This document shows, piece by piece, positions 1-8,963 of a stretch of 34,269 nucleotides of DNA. The stretch spans positions 1-34,269 of the forward strand of contig CAILCI010000048.1 in the NCBI GenBank assembly GCA_903832625.1, read 5' to 3'. A program made the translations under genes and the position numbers. A model generated the notes under the pieces. That model was given only the letters and a program-made list of their open reading frames with translations, was not told the DNA's origin and did not search any database. Each line of letters starts with the position of its first letter. Within the stretch, counting starts at the first letter, position 1. The stretch comes from an uncultured Burkholderiales bacterium (GTDB lineage Bacteria; Pseudomonadota; Gammaproteobacteria; Burkholderiales; Burkholderiaceae_C).

Positions 1-222
1 CGACATGTTTTGTTATAAAAACATAAAAACTCGCGCAAGAAATCAATAGCATCAGGATCGCTATCAAATAGCGTGAATTAGAACTTGGCATTCTGAGGAA
101 GTTGTTTGGGTTAACAACACATTGTTCTATTTGTAAACTTTTGCAAATTGAGTGCGAATTAAATTGTTTGCGTCAACTATTCATATTTTTCGCCGATCCA
201 GTAATTTCGGCAAAATGCGGGA
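1..222. other. AT-rich intergenic leader, no gene seen
   Basis: This 222-base stretch before the first gene is clearly more AT-rich than the coding DNA that follows and has stops in all frames over short distances. It presumably holds the promoter of the nodI-like gene, but I could not find a -35/-10 pair with acceptable spacing and do not call one. No tRNA, repeat array or small gene was recognised. Confidence 0.5.
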
Positions 223-1143
223 ATGAACCCACTCTTCGAATGCAAAAACCTGATCAAGCGCTATGGTGACGCTACCGTCGTCAATGACGTGTCCTTCCAC
301 ATCGCCCCCGGCGAATGCTTGGGCGTGATTGGTCCCAATGGCGCTGGCAAAACCACCACGCTGCGCATGTGCTTGGGGCTGTCCAGCCCGGAGTCGGGCA
401 GCGTTCATGCCTTTGGCTTACAAATGCCGCAAGACGCGCTCGCCATCAAAGCCCGGTTGGGCGTGGTCAGCCAGTTCGACACGCTCGACCCCGATTTCAC
501 CTGCGCCGAAAACCTGATGGTCTTTGGTCGTTACTTCGGCATGAAAAAAGCCGAGATTGCGCAACGCATTCCGCAATTGCTGGAGTTTGCTGCCCTCACC
601 CACAAAGCCGATGCCAAACCCGGCCAGCTCTCAGGCGGCATGAAACGACGCTTGAGTTTGGCGCGCGCCCTCATCAACAACCCCGATGTCTTGTTGCTCG
701 ACGAGCCCACCACCGGCCTCGACCCACAAGCGCGCCATTTGATGTGGGAGCGTTTGCAACAACTGCTGCAACAAGGCAAGTCCATATTGCTGACCACCCA
801 CTTCATGGACGAAGCGGAACGGCTGTGTGACCGATTGTTGGTGCTCGATCACGGTCAAAAAATTGCCGAAGGCACACCGCGCGATTTGATCACCCAACAC
901 CTCGAACCCGACGTGGTGGAAGTGTTCGGCAACGGCGCAATGGCCTTGCTTGACAGCCCCTTGCGGAGCTTGGCGCAACGCGTTGAAACCAGTGGCGAGA
1001 CCGTGTTTTTCTACACCGTGGACGCTGCGCCTTTGCTGCAAGCGCTCAATTCTCATGCGGGTTTGCGCACTTTGCACCGTCCTGCCAATTTGGAAGATTT
1101 GTTTTTGAAACTCACCGGACGCCAAATCCGCGAAGAAGGTTAA
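223..1143 (+). CDS. nodI: NodI-type ABC exporter ATP-binding protein
   Basis: This is a 306-residue cytoplasmic ATPase subunit of an ABC-2 type exporter. Walker A (GPNGAGKT) is at residues 37-44, the Q-loop glutamine is near 84, the signature LSGGM is at 136-140, and Walker B with the catalytic glutamate (VLLLDE) is at 156-161, followed by a D-loop and an H-loop histidine near 192. The motif run FGRYFGM after the Q-loop is typical of the NodI/DrrA branch. In rhizobia NodI/NodJ export lipo-chitin signals, but close homologues are common in non-nodulating Burkholderiales, where the substrate is unknown. The start is an ATG preceded by a weak GCGGGA. The permease gene follows after three bases, so the two form an operon. 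The family is certain; the substrate is not. Confidence 0.93.
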   Translation: MNPLFECKNLIKRYGDATVVNDVSFHIAPGECLGVIGPNGAGKTTTLRMCLGLSSPESGSVHAFGLQMPQDALAIKARLGVVSQFDTLDPDFTCAENLMVFGRYFGMKKAEIAQRIPQLLEFAALTHKADAKPGQLSGGMKRRLSLARALINNPDVLLLDEPTTGLDPQARHLMWERLQQLLQQGKSILLTTHFMDEAERLCDRLLVLDHGQKIAEGTPRDLITQHLEPDVVEVFGNGAMALLDSPLRSLAQRVETSGETVFFYTVDAAPLLQALNSHAGLRTLHRPANLEDLFLKLTGRQIREEG

Positions 1144-1146
1144 ACC

Positions 1147-1920
1147 ATGCACAACGCGTTTCGTTTTTGGCCGGTCTTCATGCGCAATTTATTAGTCTGG
1201 CGCAAGCTGGCGATTCCCAGCCTCGTGGCCAACATTGCCGAACCTTTGATGTGGCTGGTCGCTTTTGGTTATGGCATGGGGGCCTTGGTTGGCGAGGTGT
1301 CGCTGGATGGGCAAAAAGTGCCATACATCTTGTTTTTGGCCAGTGGCTCGATTTGCATGAGCGCCATGAACGCAGCCACATTTGAGGCCTTGTACTCAGC
1401 CTTTTCACGCATGCATGTGCAAAAGACCTGGGACGGCATTTTGAACGCGCCCATGCGTCTGGACGATGTGCTGTTGGCCGAAATGCTGTGGGCGGCATTC
1501 AAATCGGTGTTCACCATCACCGCCATCTTGGGCGTGATGATGGGGCTGGGCATCACCCACAGTTGGAAGCTGCTAGCCGCTTGGCCGATTTTGCTGTGCG
1601 TGGGCATCACCTTCAGTTGCTTGGCCTTGATTTTCAATGCACTGGCCAAAGGCTACGATTTCTTCACCTATTACTTCACACTGTTTTTAACGCCCATGAT
1701 GTTTTTGAGCGGTGTGTTCTTTCCGCGCGACCAATTGCCGGGCTTGGTGCGCGACATCTCGGCGTGGTTGCCTTTGACGCAAGCCATTGCGCTGGTGCGT
1801 CCCTTGTTTTTAGACCAGTGGCCTACCCAGCCCGTGCTGCATTTGGCTGTGCTGGCGGTGTATGCGGGTGGGGCTTGGGTCATTGCCTTGCGGCTGACAC
1901 GCAAACGGTTCAAGAGCTAA
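1147..1920 (+). CDS. nodJ: NodJ-type ABC-2 permease
   Basis: This 257-residue inner-membrane protein has about six hydrophobic segments and matches the ABC-2 permease family (NodJ/DrrB branch). A conserved stretch late in the protein (TPMMFLSGVFFPRDQLP) is the family hallmark between the fourth and fifth membrane segments. It starts three bases after the stop of the ATPase gene, with AAGG as a modest ribosome binding site inside the end of that gene, so translation is probably coupled. Together the two proteins would make a homodimeric-type exporter. The gene converges on the nitronate monooxygenase gene with 24 bases between the stops. No substrate can be inferred. Confidence 0.92.
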   Translation: MHNAFRFWPVFMRNLLVWRKLAIPSLVANIAEPLMWLVAFGYGMGALVGEVSLDGQKVPYILFLASGSICMSAMNAATFEALYSAFSRMHVQKTWDGILNAPMRLDDVLLAEMLWAAFKSVFTITAILGVMMGLGITHSWKLLAAWPILLCVGITFSCLALIFNALAKGYDFFTYYFTLFLTPMMFLSGVFFPRDQLPGLVRDISAWLPLTQAIALVRPLFLDQWPTQPVLHLAVLAVYAGGAWVIALRLTRKRFKS

Positions 1921-1923
1921 ACA

Positions 1924-1959
1924 AAGCGTTGCCTTTGATGGGCATTACGAATAACGCTT
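1924..1959. terminator. possible composite hairpin between convergent genes
   Basis: AAGCGTT at 1924-1930 pairs with AACGCTT at 1953-1959, and TGCC at 1930-1933 pairs with GGCA at 1941-1944 inside the loop. It lies between two convergent stop codons and overlaps the last codons of the minus-strand gene. There is no good T-run, so this is only a weak candidate for a bidirectional terminator. Confidence 0.25.
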
Positions 1960-3027
1960 GAACGACTGTTCAAGCTCGGCACCGAGTTGCGTCATGAGCT
2001 GCGCAATCGAAATATCTTCAGCCCGCGTCCGCGTGAGGCCAGCGCCTTGACCCGCCCACATGGACAAAAACTCAGGTCGATTGGCGCTGCGTGCGGCCTG
2101 GCGGATGTCATGCGTCAGCGCGTTTTGAACCGGATACGCAGGCACCTCGTGTTCATGCGCCTTCATGCGTTGCATGAATTCGTTAGCAAGACCGCGTGCC
2201 GATCTGCCCGAAAAAACTTTGGTGGTTTGCGTGGCCGTGTCTGCCGCTTGACGAATGTGCGCCTTCCAAGCGGGATGAATGGTGGACTCTGCCGTTGTCA
2301 AAAATGCCGTGCCCATTTGTGCGGCTTGCGCACCCAGCATCAAGGCCGCTGCAATGCCCCGTCCATCCATGATGCCGCCTGCGGCCACCACCGGAATTCG
2401 CACACTGTCCACCACTTGTGGCAACAAACTCATGAGGCCGATCATGCTGGACTCATAGCTTCCCATGAACGTGCCGCGATGGCCACCTGCCTCTGCGCCT
2501 TGGGCGCAAATCACGTCGGCACCGTTGCGCTCCCACGCCAGCGCCTCAGCCACATGGGTTGCCGTGCCAATCACCACGCTGCCCGCTTGGTGCAAGCGCT
2601 CGATGGACGCTGCATCGAGCAGACCAAAGGTAAAACTCACCACAGGAATGCGCAATTCAACCAACATGTCGAGCTGTGCAGCAAAATCTTCGCAGTATTT
2701 GTCCAGCGGCTGCGCGGGTGGCAAGCCCAACTCTTGTCGAAATGGATTGAGCCACTCAAACGCCTGTTGCAACTCTTGCGCTGTGGGCTGCGGGGAAGCT
2801 TGCACAAACAAATTGATGTTGAAAGGTTGGTTTGTTTTTTGCCGAATGTCTTGCACCGCTTTGCGAATGCCCTCGGGCGGCAATGAAGACGCGGCAAACG
2901 AACCCAAGCCACCTGCATTAGACACGGCCACCGCCATGTCAACCGTGCCTGCGCCGAGCATGGGGCCTTGGATGATGGGAACTGTTAGGCCAAGGCCTTG
3001 GGTAAATTGGGTGCTTGGAAGGGGCAT
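1945..3027 (-). CDS. nitronate monooxygenase (NMO/2-nitropropane dioxygenase family)
   Basis: This 360-residue FMN-dependent TIM-barrel enzyme belongs to the family that oxidises alkyl nitronates to carbonyl compounds and nitrite. The N-terminal motif PIIQGPM (residues 17-23), the central QGAEAGGH motif holding the catalytic-region histidine, and the phosphate-binding run AAGGIMDGRG followed by GAQAAQMGTAF are all present. Length is normal for the family. The ATG start puts the first motif 16 residues in, as usual, although no clear Shine-Dalgarno sequence precedes it. In vivo the substrate is often propionate 3-nitronate, but related FMN proteins include enoyl reductases (FabK-like), so the exact reaction is inferred. 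The small SRPBCC gene upstream is 30 bases away on the same strand and could share a transcript. Confidence 0.88.
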   Translation of the reverse strand: MPLPSTQFTQGLGLTVPIIQGPMLGAGTVDMAVAVSNAGGLGSFAASSLPPEGIRKAVQDIRQKTNQPFNINLFVQASPQPTAQELQQAFEWLNPFRQELGLPPAQPLDKYCEDFAAQLDMLVELRIPVVSFTFGLLDAASIERLHQAGSVVIGTATHVAEALAWERNGADVICAQGAEAGGHRGTFMGSYESSMIGLMSLLPQVVDSVRIPVVAAGGIMDGRGIAAALMLGAQAAQMGTAFLTTAESTIHPAWKAHIRQAADTATQTTKVFSGRSARGLANEFMQRMKAHEHEVPAYPVQNALTHDIRQAARSANRPEFLSMWAGQGAGLTRTRAEDISIAQLMTQLGAELEQSFKRYS

Positions 3028-3057
3028 GGAGAAGTTGACTAACTAAAACGTGTTGCG

Positions 3058-3465
3058 TTAAGTGAGCGACTCAACATGCTTTGCGAAATTATTCAAAATC
3101 GCCTGCCAGCCTTGGCGCTGTTGCTCTATGGGGTTTTCTTGCTCGGCAACAAAACTCACTCGAACGAGCACGCCGCTTGATGCGGGCTTGAATTCAACCG
3201 AGCAAGTTCTGTCGCCAAAAGAATACTCAATCCATTCATGGTGCTTTATTTTTGTATAGACGCCTGCAAAGTCAAAACCGAAACTGCCGTCTTTGGCTTC
3301 CATGCGTGACGAAAACCTGCCGCCCTCGCGCAGATCAACGCTGGCTTGGGTGGTGTGCCAGTCGTCAGATGCAGCGTTCCACTGCACGATGTGCTCAGGC
3401 GTTGTGTAGGCTTGCCTGACTAGGTCGATCGGCGCTTTGACTTGGCTTTCAACTGTAATTTGCAT
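3058..3465 (-). CDS. SRPBCC / AHSA1-like protein
   Basis: This 135-residue soluble protein has the signature of the activator of Hsp90 ATPase homologue 1-like family in the START/Bet v1 superfamily. It starts with a beta strand followed by the APIDLVRQAYTTPEHIVQWN region typical of this group, then GGRFSSRMEAKDG, and ends in the amphipathic C-terminal helix (GWQAILNNFAKHVE). Such proteins form a helix-grip pocket for a hydrophobic ligand. The ligand and function here are unknown. Start is the ATG preceded by GGAAAAATGCC. It is followed 30 bases later by the nitronate monooxygenase gene and preceded by the DUF4287 gene 21 bases away. These neighbours are often found together, and the three genes may be one transcript. 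Confidence 0.85.
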   Translation of the reverse strand: MQITVESQVKAPIDLVRQAYTTPEHIVQWNAASDDWHTTQASVDLREGGRFSSRMEAKDGSFGFDFAGVYTKIKHHEWIEYSFGDRTCSVEFKPASSGVLVRVSFVAEQENPIEQQRQGWQAILNNFAKHVESLT

Positions 3466-3486
3466 GGCATTTTTCCTTTCAAATCA

Positions 3487-3702
3487 TCATTTTTTCTTCG
3501 CGGCCAGAACATGAGCCACGATTGCATTGGCATGGCCATGTCCAAGCCCATGCTCAGATTTGAGCCATGCGACGATTTCCATGTGCTTCATGTCTTCGCG
3601 TTGACTCACCAGTGTCAGCCAATGCGCAATGGGTTGCCCGTACTTCTTTTCAATAGACGGAAAATAGGAGGCTGGGCCTTTGATTTTTTCTGATGTAGGC
3701 AT
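3487..3702 (-). CDS. DUF4287 small protein
   Basis: This 71-residue protein matches the DUF4287 family. It has a helical N-terminus with GPASYFPSIEKKYG, then a WL motif, then the glycine/histidine-rich turn HGLGHGHANAIVAHVL and a lysine-rich tail. Members are small cytoplasmic proteins of unknown function, often beside SRPBCC/AHSA1 proteins as here, which suggests a joint role that cannot be named. The gene is the first of a probable three-gene transcript. It is divergent from the dehydrogenase gene across a spacer of 187 bases that contains an 8-base inverted repeat (GGTTCAAC at 3724-3731 and GTTGAACC at 3764-3771). No function is assigned. Confidence 0.8.
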   Translation of the reverse strand: MPTSEKIKGPASYFPSIEKKYGQPIAHWLTLVSQREDMKHMEIVAWLKSEHGLGHGHANAIVAHVLAAKKK

Positions 3703-3723
3703 GTTTGGCGCCGATGAGTGCGA

Positions 3724-3771
3724 GGTTCAACGAATCTATGCAGAGGCAACATGATGGCAGCCAGTTGAACC
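3724..3771. repeat. 8-base inverted repeat in divergent spacer
   Basis: GGTTCAAC at 3724-3731 has an exact reverse complement at 3764-3771, 32 bases apart, between the divergent DUF4287 and 3-hydroxyacyl-CoA dehydrogenase genes. It could be two half-sites of an operator, but an 8-base match at this distance can arise by chance. Confidence 0.25.
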
Positions 3772-3879
3772 GCATAGTTTTTCATTCTAGTTTTTTAAAT
3801 CGCCATTTTTAACACCCTGTCAGCAAACCTCTCTCCTGCCCCGCTAACATTCAAGCTTTTGACATCCAACCAGCTTAGG

Positions 3880-3903
3880 GAGCATTCAAATGAGCATTCA
3901 AAC
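3880..3903 (+). repeat. tandem 12-base duplication spanning a start codon
   Basis: GAGCATTCAAAT (3880-3891) is followed at once by GAGCATTCAAAC (3892-3903), a one-mismatch tandem repeat. The ATG of the dehydrogenase lies across the junction. The first copy carries part of the ribosome binding site region, the second encodes residues 2-5. Confidence 0.7.
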
Positions 3904-4738
3904 CGTGGGCATCATCGGCGCAGGGACTATGGGCAACGGCATTGCGCAGGCCTGCGCGGTGTCGGGGGTGAACGTGGTGATGGTGGATATTTCTGAGGCC
4001 GCAGTCGCCAAAGGCATAGCCACGGTGGCAGGCAGTTTGGATCGCCTCATCAAGAAAGAAAAAATCACCGAGGCTGACAAGGCTGCGGCGCTCTCGCGCA
4101 TCAAAGGCAGCACGAGCTATGACGACCTCAAGTCCGCGCAATTGGTGATCGAAGCGGCGACTGAAAACTTCGACCTCAAGGTCAAAATTTTGAAGCAAGT
4201 CGATGCGCTGCTGGACGCCTCGGTTCTGGTCGCGTCCAACACATCGTCCATTTCAATCACCAAACTGGCGGCAGTCACCACGCGCGCCGACCGCTTCATT
4301 GGGATGCATTTTTTCAACCCCGTGCCGATGATGGCGCTGGTGGAAATCATCCGGGGCCTGCAAACCTCTGACGCTACGCATGACGCAGTGCACGACTTGG
4401 CCACGCGCTTGGGCAAAAGCCCGATCACGGTGAAGAACGCGCCAGGCTTTGTCGTCAACCGAATTTTGGTGCCGATGATCAACGAAGCATTTTTTGTACT
4501 GGCCGAAGGCTTGGCCACGCCCGAAGACATTGATGCCGGCATGAAGCTCGGTTGCAATCAGCCGATTGGTCCCTTGGCCTTGGCCGACATGATTGGCCTA
4601 GACGTGTGCTTGGCGGTGATGGAGGTGTACCTGAGCGAGTTTGGCGACAGCAAATATCGCCCCTGCCCGCTGCTCAAAGAAATGGTGGCTGCCGGCCGCT
4701 TGGGTCGCAAAACCGGCCACGGCGTTTACAGCTATTGA
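3890..4738 (+). CDS. hbd: 3-hydroxybutyryl-CoA dehydrogenase
   Basis: This 282-residue NAD(P)-dependent enzyme oxidises 3-hydroxyacyl-CoA (or reduces acetoacetyl-CoA) in fatty acid, polyhydroxybutyrate or aromatic degradation. The N-terminal Rossmann motif GAGTMG is at residues 10-15. The catalytic set is visible: Ser in SNTSS (116-120), His140 in GMHFFNP, Glu152 and Asn190 in NAPGFVVNR. The length of about 282 fits the single-function Hbd/PaaH type rather than the multifunctional FadB. The start ATG has GGGAGCA just upstream. A 12-base tandem duplication (GAGCATTCAAAY) spans the start codon. The stop codon abuts the stop of the convergent binding-protein gene (TGATCA). PaaH would be an alternative name; no other paa gene is adjacent, so the pathway is open. 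Confidence 0.93.
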   Translation: MSIQTVGIIGAGTMGNGIAQACAVSGVNVVMVDISEAAVAKGIATVAGSLDRLIKKEKITEADKAAALSRIKGSTSYDDLKSAQLVIEAATENFDLKVKILKQVDALLDASVLVASNTSSISITKLAAVTTRADRFIGMHFFNPVPMMALVEIIRGLQTSDATHDAVHDLATRLGKSPITVKNAPGFVVNRILVPMINEAFFVLAEGLATPEDIDAGMKLGCNQPIGPLALADMIGLDVCLAVMEVYLSEFGDSKYRPCPLLKEMVAAGRLGRKTGHGVYSY

Positions 4739-5737
4739 TCAGTCCACTTTGGCGCCGCTGGCCTTGACCACTTGCGCCCATTTTTTGTGTTCTGCGTCGA
4801 TGAATTTGGCAAACTCTGCCGAGGTGTTGCCACCGGGAATCGCGCCTTGCGCCAGCAATTTCTCTTTGATGGCTGGCGTATTGAGCGATTTGGTCACTTC
4901 TTGCTGAATACGGTTGACCACATCCATCGGTGTGCCAGCAGGCGCGAGCAAACCAAACCAAGAACTGGCTTCATAGCCTTTGAGTGTGGGGCCACCCGCT
5001 TGTTCGATGGTGGGCAAGTCAGGCAATGCGCCTGAGCGTTGTGCACTCGTCACCGCCAAGGCTTTGAGCTTGCCCGATTTGATGAGCGGCATGGCCGAAG
5101 GCAGGTTGTCAAACATCACATCGGTGGAGCCACCCATCAGGTCTAAGAGCGCGGGGCCAGAGCCTTTGTACGGAAAGTGCACCATGAAAGTGCCACTCAT
5201 GCTCTTGAACAACTCTCCCGCCAAATGGATGGATGTGCCGTTGCCACTCGACGCCATGTTGAGCTGTCCGGGGTGGGCTTTGGCGTAGGCAATGAAATCG
5301 GCCACGTTGTTGATGTTGCGCTCTTTGGCCTTGTCGGCATTGACCACCATGACATTGGGCACGCCTGCCACCAAGGTGATGGGAATGAAGTCTTTGATCG
5401 GGTCGTAAGGCAGCTTGTCGTAGAGCGCTCGGTTGATGCCGTGCGTGCCGACCGTACCCATGAGCAAGGTGTAGCCGTCACCCGCCGATTTGGACACCAC
5501 TTCTGCGCCCATGTTGCCGCCCGCGCCAGCTTTGTTTTCTACGAAGAACGACTGCCCGAAAGCTTTGGTGAGTTCGGGCGCAATCGCACGCGCCAAGATG
5601 TCGGTTGTGCCGCCCGGTGCAAACGGCACGATGATGCGCACCGGCTTGCTCGGCCATGTGTCTGCGTGGGCTGCCAAACCCACCACGGCCAAGGCCACTG
5701 TGCAGAGGCGCAGCGACAGATGCTTGAGAAACGACAT
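4739..5737 (-). CDS. Bug/TctC-family tripartite tricarboxylate receptor protein
   Basis: This 332-residue periplasmic substrate-binding protein belongs to the Bordetella uptake gene (Bug, TctC) family. It has a signal peptide of about 25 residues (basic start, hydrophobic core, cleavage after AAHA). The family hallmark follows as [20 protein letters not shown] and later [14 protein letters not shown] and PTIEQAG. These proteins bind carboxylates or similar small acids for TctAB membrane partners, or act in sensing. No tctA or tctB gene is in the window, so this is an orphan receptor. An in-frame TTG at 5806 would extend the protein by 23 residues, but the ATG at 5737 has AGGAG at the right distance and starts directly with the signal peptide. 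The ligand is unknown. Confidence 0.92.
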   Translation of the reverse strand: MSFLKHLSLRLCTVALAVVGLAAHADTWPSKPVRIIVPFAPGGTTDILARAIAPELTKAFGQSFFVENKAGAGGNMGAEVVSKSAGDGYTLLMGTVGTHGINRALYDKLPYDPIKDFIPITLVAGVPNVMVVNADKAKERNINNVADFIAYAKAHPGQLNMASSGNGTSIHLAGELFKSMSGTFMVHFPYKGSGPALLDLMGGSTDVMFDNLPSAMPLIKSGKLKALAVTSAQRSGALPDLPTIEQAGGPTLKGYEASSWFGLLAPAGTPMDVVNRIQQEVTKSLNTPAIKEKLLAQGAIPGGNTSAEFAKFIDAEHKKWAQVVKASGAKVD

Positions 5738-5811
5738 ACGGGACTCCTGTGTGTAGACGCCGAATGATGCAACAAGCCCTGCGGTTTGTCGGTCACTTAG
5801 GTGCAATGGGC

Positions 5812-6795
5812 TTAGTCAGCGTAAGTGCCGGCCTCTTTGATGATCGGCCCCCACTTGGCGATTTCTGAGGCCACAAATTTTTTGTGCTCCGCGCCTTCAA
5901 TGCGTTTGTCTGTCATCACCACCGCGCCCAAGCCTTGTTCTTTTTTGATGAACTCGGGGTCTTTTAAGGCGGCTTGCAGGGCTTTACTGAGTTTGGCAAG
6001 CACATCGGGTGGCGTGCCTTTGGGCGCGTACAGTCCGTGCCAAATGCTGACTTCAAAGCCTTTCAAACCGGCTTCGTTCAAGGTGGGTAAGTCTTTTAGC
6101 GCGGGAGTGCTCAAGCGCTTCAAGGTAGTCACCGCAAACGCCTTGACCGATTTGGCTTCGATTTGGCTGGAGGTGTTGGTGGTTTGGTCGCACAGCAAAT
6201 CGATTTGACCGCCCATCAAATCGTTCATCGCGGGCGCCGTGCCTTTGTAGGGCACGGTGGTCATGTCAATTTGAATCGCGCTTTGAAACAACAAACCACA
6301 CAGGTGTGAGGCCGCGCCCAAGCCTGCATTGCCCAAGTTGACCGAGCCTTTGTTTTGGGCGATCCAAGCGGCCAATTCTTTGTAATTGTTGGCGGGCAAA
6401 TTGGGGCGGCCAATGAGGGTCATGGGCACTTCGTTGATCAGCCCCAAGTACTCAAAATCATTGAGGGTGTCGTAAGGCATTTTGCGGTAGAGCGCGGGCG
6501 AAGTGGCCATGCCGATGTGATGCAAGAGCACGGTGTAGCCATCGGGTGCGGCTTTGGCTGTCTTGTTGGCACCAATCGTGCCGCCTGCGCCGACCACGTT
6601 TTCGACCACCAAGTTCGCGCCCAAGGGTTTGCGCATGGCTTCGGCCAAGTCGCGCGCCACGCGGTCGGTCGGACCACCCGCCGTGAACGGCACGACGATG
6701 GTGATGGGCTTGTCTTTGTTGGGGTAATCAGCCGCATAGACGTTCACACCCCAAAAGGCCCATGCAACCATGCTCAAGCTTAGAAGTTTTTTCAT
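5812..6795 (-). CDS. Bug/TctC-family tripartite tricarboxylate receptor protein, second copy
   Basis: This 327-residue periplasmic binding protein is a diverged paralogue of the next gene downstream. It has a signal peptide of about 21 residues ending in VYA, then [54 protein letters not shown] and LPTLNEAG, all in family order. The start ATG is preceded by GAGGAGACAAA, a strong ribosome binding site. Its stop lies 74 bases before the ATG of the first copy, so the two are probably co-transcribed in the order second copy, first copy. Like its neighbour it lacks TctAB genes nearby. The ligand cannot be deduced from sequence. Confidence 0.92.
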   Translation of the reverse strand: MKKLLSLSMVAWAFWGVNVYAADYPNKDKPITIVVPFTAGGPTDRVARDLAEAMRKPLGANLVVENVVGAGGTIGANKTAKAAPDGYTVLLHHIGMATSPALYRKMPYDTLNDFEYLGLINEVPMTLIGRPNLPANNYKELAAWIAQNKGSVNLGNAGLGAASHLCGLLFQSAIQIDMTTVPYKGTAPAMNDLMGGQIDLLCDQTTNTSSQIEAKSVKAFAVTTLKRLSTPALKDLPTLNEAGLKGFEVSIWHGLYAPKGTPPDVLAKLSKALQAALKDPEFIKKEQGLGAVVMTDKRIEGAEHKKFVASEIAKWGPIIKEAGTYAD

Positions 6796-6886
6796 TTTGT
6801 CTCCTCATTATTCATTGGACATACTAAACGAGACAGGCACGGACGTGTATCGGGAGTTGCCTAGCTTTGCTTGGCAGAGAATTAAC

Positions 6887-8131
6887 TCATTGATAACTCC
6901 GCGCATCCTCAATCACCTTGCCATCATTGGGCAAGCTGCCCATGGCGACAAAGCTCACACTGGCGCGCAGTTTGGTGATGTCGCGCACGGCTTCGGCTAT
7001 TTTTTGTGCCAAGGCGTCGGAGGCTTGCGCCTCGACTTGCAAGCCCATTTGGTCGTTGGCCATCTCGCCTGTGACGACCAAACGCGCACGCGCCACTTCG
7101 GGAAAGCGCTTGACCACTTCGGCCACTTGCCCGGGGTGAACAAACATGCCGCGCACTTTGGTGGTTTGGTCAGCGCGCCCCATCCAGCCTTTGATGCGGG
7201 TGTTGGTGCGCCCTGTCGGGCAATGTCCCGTTAGCACCGCCGACAAATCGCCAGTGCCAAAGCGGATCAGCGGGTAGTCGGTGTTGAGCGTGGTCACCAC
7301 CAGCTCGCCCACCTCGCCTTCGGGCACAGGATCGCCTGTGCCGGGGCGCACGATTTCAACAATCACGCCCTCGTCCAGTACCAAGCCTTCACGGGCGGAG
7401 GTTTCGTAGGCGATGAGGCCTAAATCCGCCGTGGCATAGCATTGATAAGCAGCGATGCCGCGTTCGGCCATCCAATCGCGCAAGCTGGGCGGAAAGGCTT
7501 CGCCAGACACCAAGGCTTTGCGCAAGCTGGGCAGCGACACACTTAGCTCTGCGGCTTTTTCCACAATGATTTTTAAAAAGCTTGGCGTGCCAATGTAGCC
7601 TGCAGGTTTGAGTTCGCGCATGGCCTGCACTTGTTGTTCGGTTTGTCCAATGCCGCCAGGAAACACGGTGCAGCCCAGCGCATGGGCGCCTGTCTCCATC
7701 ATCGAACCCGCGGGGGTGAAGTGGTAGCTGAAGCAGTTGTGAATCAGCTCACCCTCGCGAAAGCCAGCTGCGTAAATAGCACGCGCCATGCGCCAGTAAT
7801 CGGCGCGTGTACCTTCTGGCTCATAAATGGGGCCTGGGCTGGCGAACACGCGCGGCATGGCGCGGCCAAAGCCAATGGATGCAAAGCCGCCAAACACATT
7901 GCTCTCGCGCAAAGCTTGTTGTTGTGCCAGCAATTCGTATTTGCGAATCACAGGCAGCGCAGCCAAGGCTTGGCGGCTGTTGATGCGCGAGGCATCTACC
8001 CCAGCCAAGCTGGTGGCAAACGCGGGCGAATGCTTTTGCGCGTGCGCCACTTGTTGCGGCAAAGCCGCCATGAGCGCCGCTTCGCGCTCAGCAGGGCTGC
8101 GGGTTTCCAGTGCATCGAAATGTGCAGACAT
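6887..8131 (-). CDS. PaaK-type (phenylacetate-CoA ligase family) acyl-CoA ligase
   Basis: This 414-residue AMP-forming ligase would activate an aromatic or other carboxylic acid to its CoA thioester in the cytoplasm. It belongs to the phenylacetate-CoA ligase family: region YHFTPAGSMMETGAHALGC, the adenylate-binding YATADLGLIAYE, TDYPLIRFGTGDLSA, and the hinge region GWMGRADQTTKVRGMFVHP before the small C-terminal domain. It is the last gene of the Liv-type operon, 22 bases after livF. This placement suggests that the imported substrate is activated by it. Although PaaK-like, no phenylacetate epoxidase genes are present, so calling it PaaK would be too specific. Benzoate-, phenylacetate- or other aryl-acid substrates are all possible. 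Confidence 0.88.
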   Translation of the reverse strand: MSAHFDALETRSPAEREAALMAALPQQVAHAQKHSPAFATSLAGVDASRINSRQALAALPVIRKYELLAQQQALRESNVFGGFASIGFGRAMPRVFASPGPIYEPEGTRADYWRMARAIYAAGFREGELIHNCFSYHFTPAGSMMETGAHALGCTVFPGGIGQTEQQVQAMRELKPAGYIGTPSFLKIIVEKAAELSVSLPSLRKALVSGEAFPPSLRDWMAERGIAAYQCYATADLGLIAYETSAREGLVLDEGVIVEIVRPGTGDPVPEGEVGELVVTTLNTDYPLIRFGTGDLSAVLTGHCPTGRTNTRIKGWMGRADQTTKVRGMFVHPGQVAEVVKRFPEVARARLVVTGEMANDQMGLQVEAQASDALAQKIAEAVRDITKLRASVSFVAMGSLPNDGKVIEDARSYQ

Positions 8132-8153
8132 GCCTGTTCTTTCTCGTGGGGCT

Positions 8154-8963
8154 TTAGGCCAACCACCGTTTGCGACGTTTGTAGCTTTTCACGTCTTTGA
8201 AGCTCTTGCGCTCGCCGCCACCCACGCCCAAGTAGAACTCTTTGACATCTTCGTTGCTGGCCAAGTCTGCGGCAGCACCGTCCATGACGATACGACCTGA
8301 CTCCATGATGTAGCCGTAGTCGGCGTACTTCAAAGCCATATTGGTGTTTTGTTCGGCCAGCAAGAAGGTGACTTTTTCTTTTTCGTTCAAGTCTTTGACG
8401 ATGTTGAAGACTTCTTCCACGATCTGCGGTGCCAAGCCCATGGACGGCTCATCGAGCAAGACCATGTTGGGGTTGGCCATGATGGCACGGCCAATCGCGC
8501 ACATTTGTTGCTCACCGCCCGAGGTGTAGGCGGCTTGCGATGTGCGGCGTGTTTTGAGACGCGGAAAGTAGTTGTAGACCTTCTCCAAGTTGGCCGCAAT
8601 TTCGGCTTTGCTGGAGCGGGTGTAGCTGCCGGTCAACAAGTTTTCCTCAATGGTCAAGTGGGCAAAGCAATGCCGCCCTTCCATGACTTGCACCACGCCG
8701 CGTTTGACCAAGTCGGCGGGCGTGAGGTTTTCAATGCGTTCGCCACGAAACTCGATGCTGCCTTTGGTGACAGCACCGCGCTCGCCTTGCAGCAAGTTGG
8801 AGATGGCGCGCAACGTGGTAGTTTTGCCCGCGCCATTGCCCCCCAAGATGGCCACAATGCCACCTTCGGGAACTTGCAGCGACACGCCCTTGAGCACCAA
8901 GATCACGTGGTTATAAATAACCTCGATCCCGTTGACGTTCAGAACGATGTTGCTGGGGCTCAT
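8154..8963 (-). CDS. livF: LivF-type branched-chain ABC transporter ATP-binding protein
   Basis: This 269-residue ATPase belongs to the HAAT (hydrophobic amino acid) ABC family. Walker A GGNGAGKT is at residues 41-48, signature TSGGEQ at 147-152, Walker B MVLLDE at 167-172, then the H-loop region. It ends in a short basic tail (KRRKRW). Its start overlaps the stop of the binding-protein gene by four bases (ATGA), so translation is coupled. Together with LivG it powers the LivHM channel. The operon is flanked by acyl-CoA ligase genes, so the substrate is more likely an organic acid than leucine; that is inference from context. Confidence 0.93.
   Translation of the reverse strand: MSPSNIVLNVNGIEVIYNHVILVLKGVSLQVPEGGIVAILGGNGAGKTTTLRAISNLLQGERGAVTKGSIEFRGERIENLTPADLVKRGVVQVMEGRHCFAHLTIEENLLTGSYTRSSKAEIAANLEKVYNYFPRLKTRRTSQAAYTSGGEQQMCAIGRAIMANPNMVLLDEPSMGLAPQIVEEVFNIVKDLNEKEKVTFLLAEQNTNMALKYADYGYIMESGRIVMDGAAADLASNEDVKEFYLGVGGGERKSFKDVKSYKRRKRWLA

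Noticed and set aside
1987..2886. Plus-strand open frame of 299 codons over the nitronate monooxygenase gene
   Set aside because: It is antisense to a gene with clear NMO motifs, and its Cys/His/Arg-rich sequence matches no known family.
5738..5806. Longer N-terminus of the first Bug receptor from a TTG start
   Set aside because: The 23 extra residues precede a normal signal peptide and the ATG at 5737 has a good ribosome binding site.
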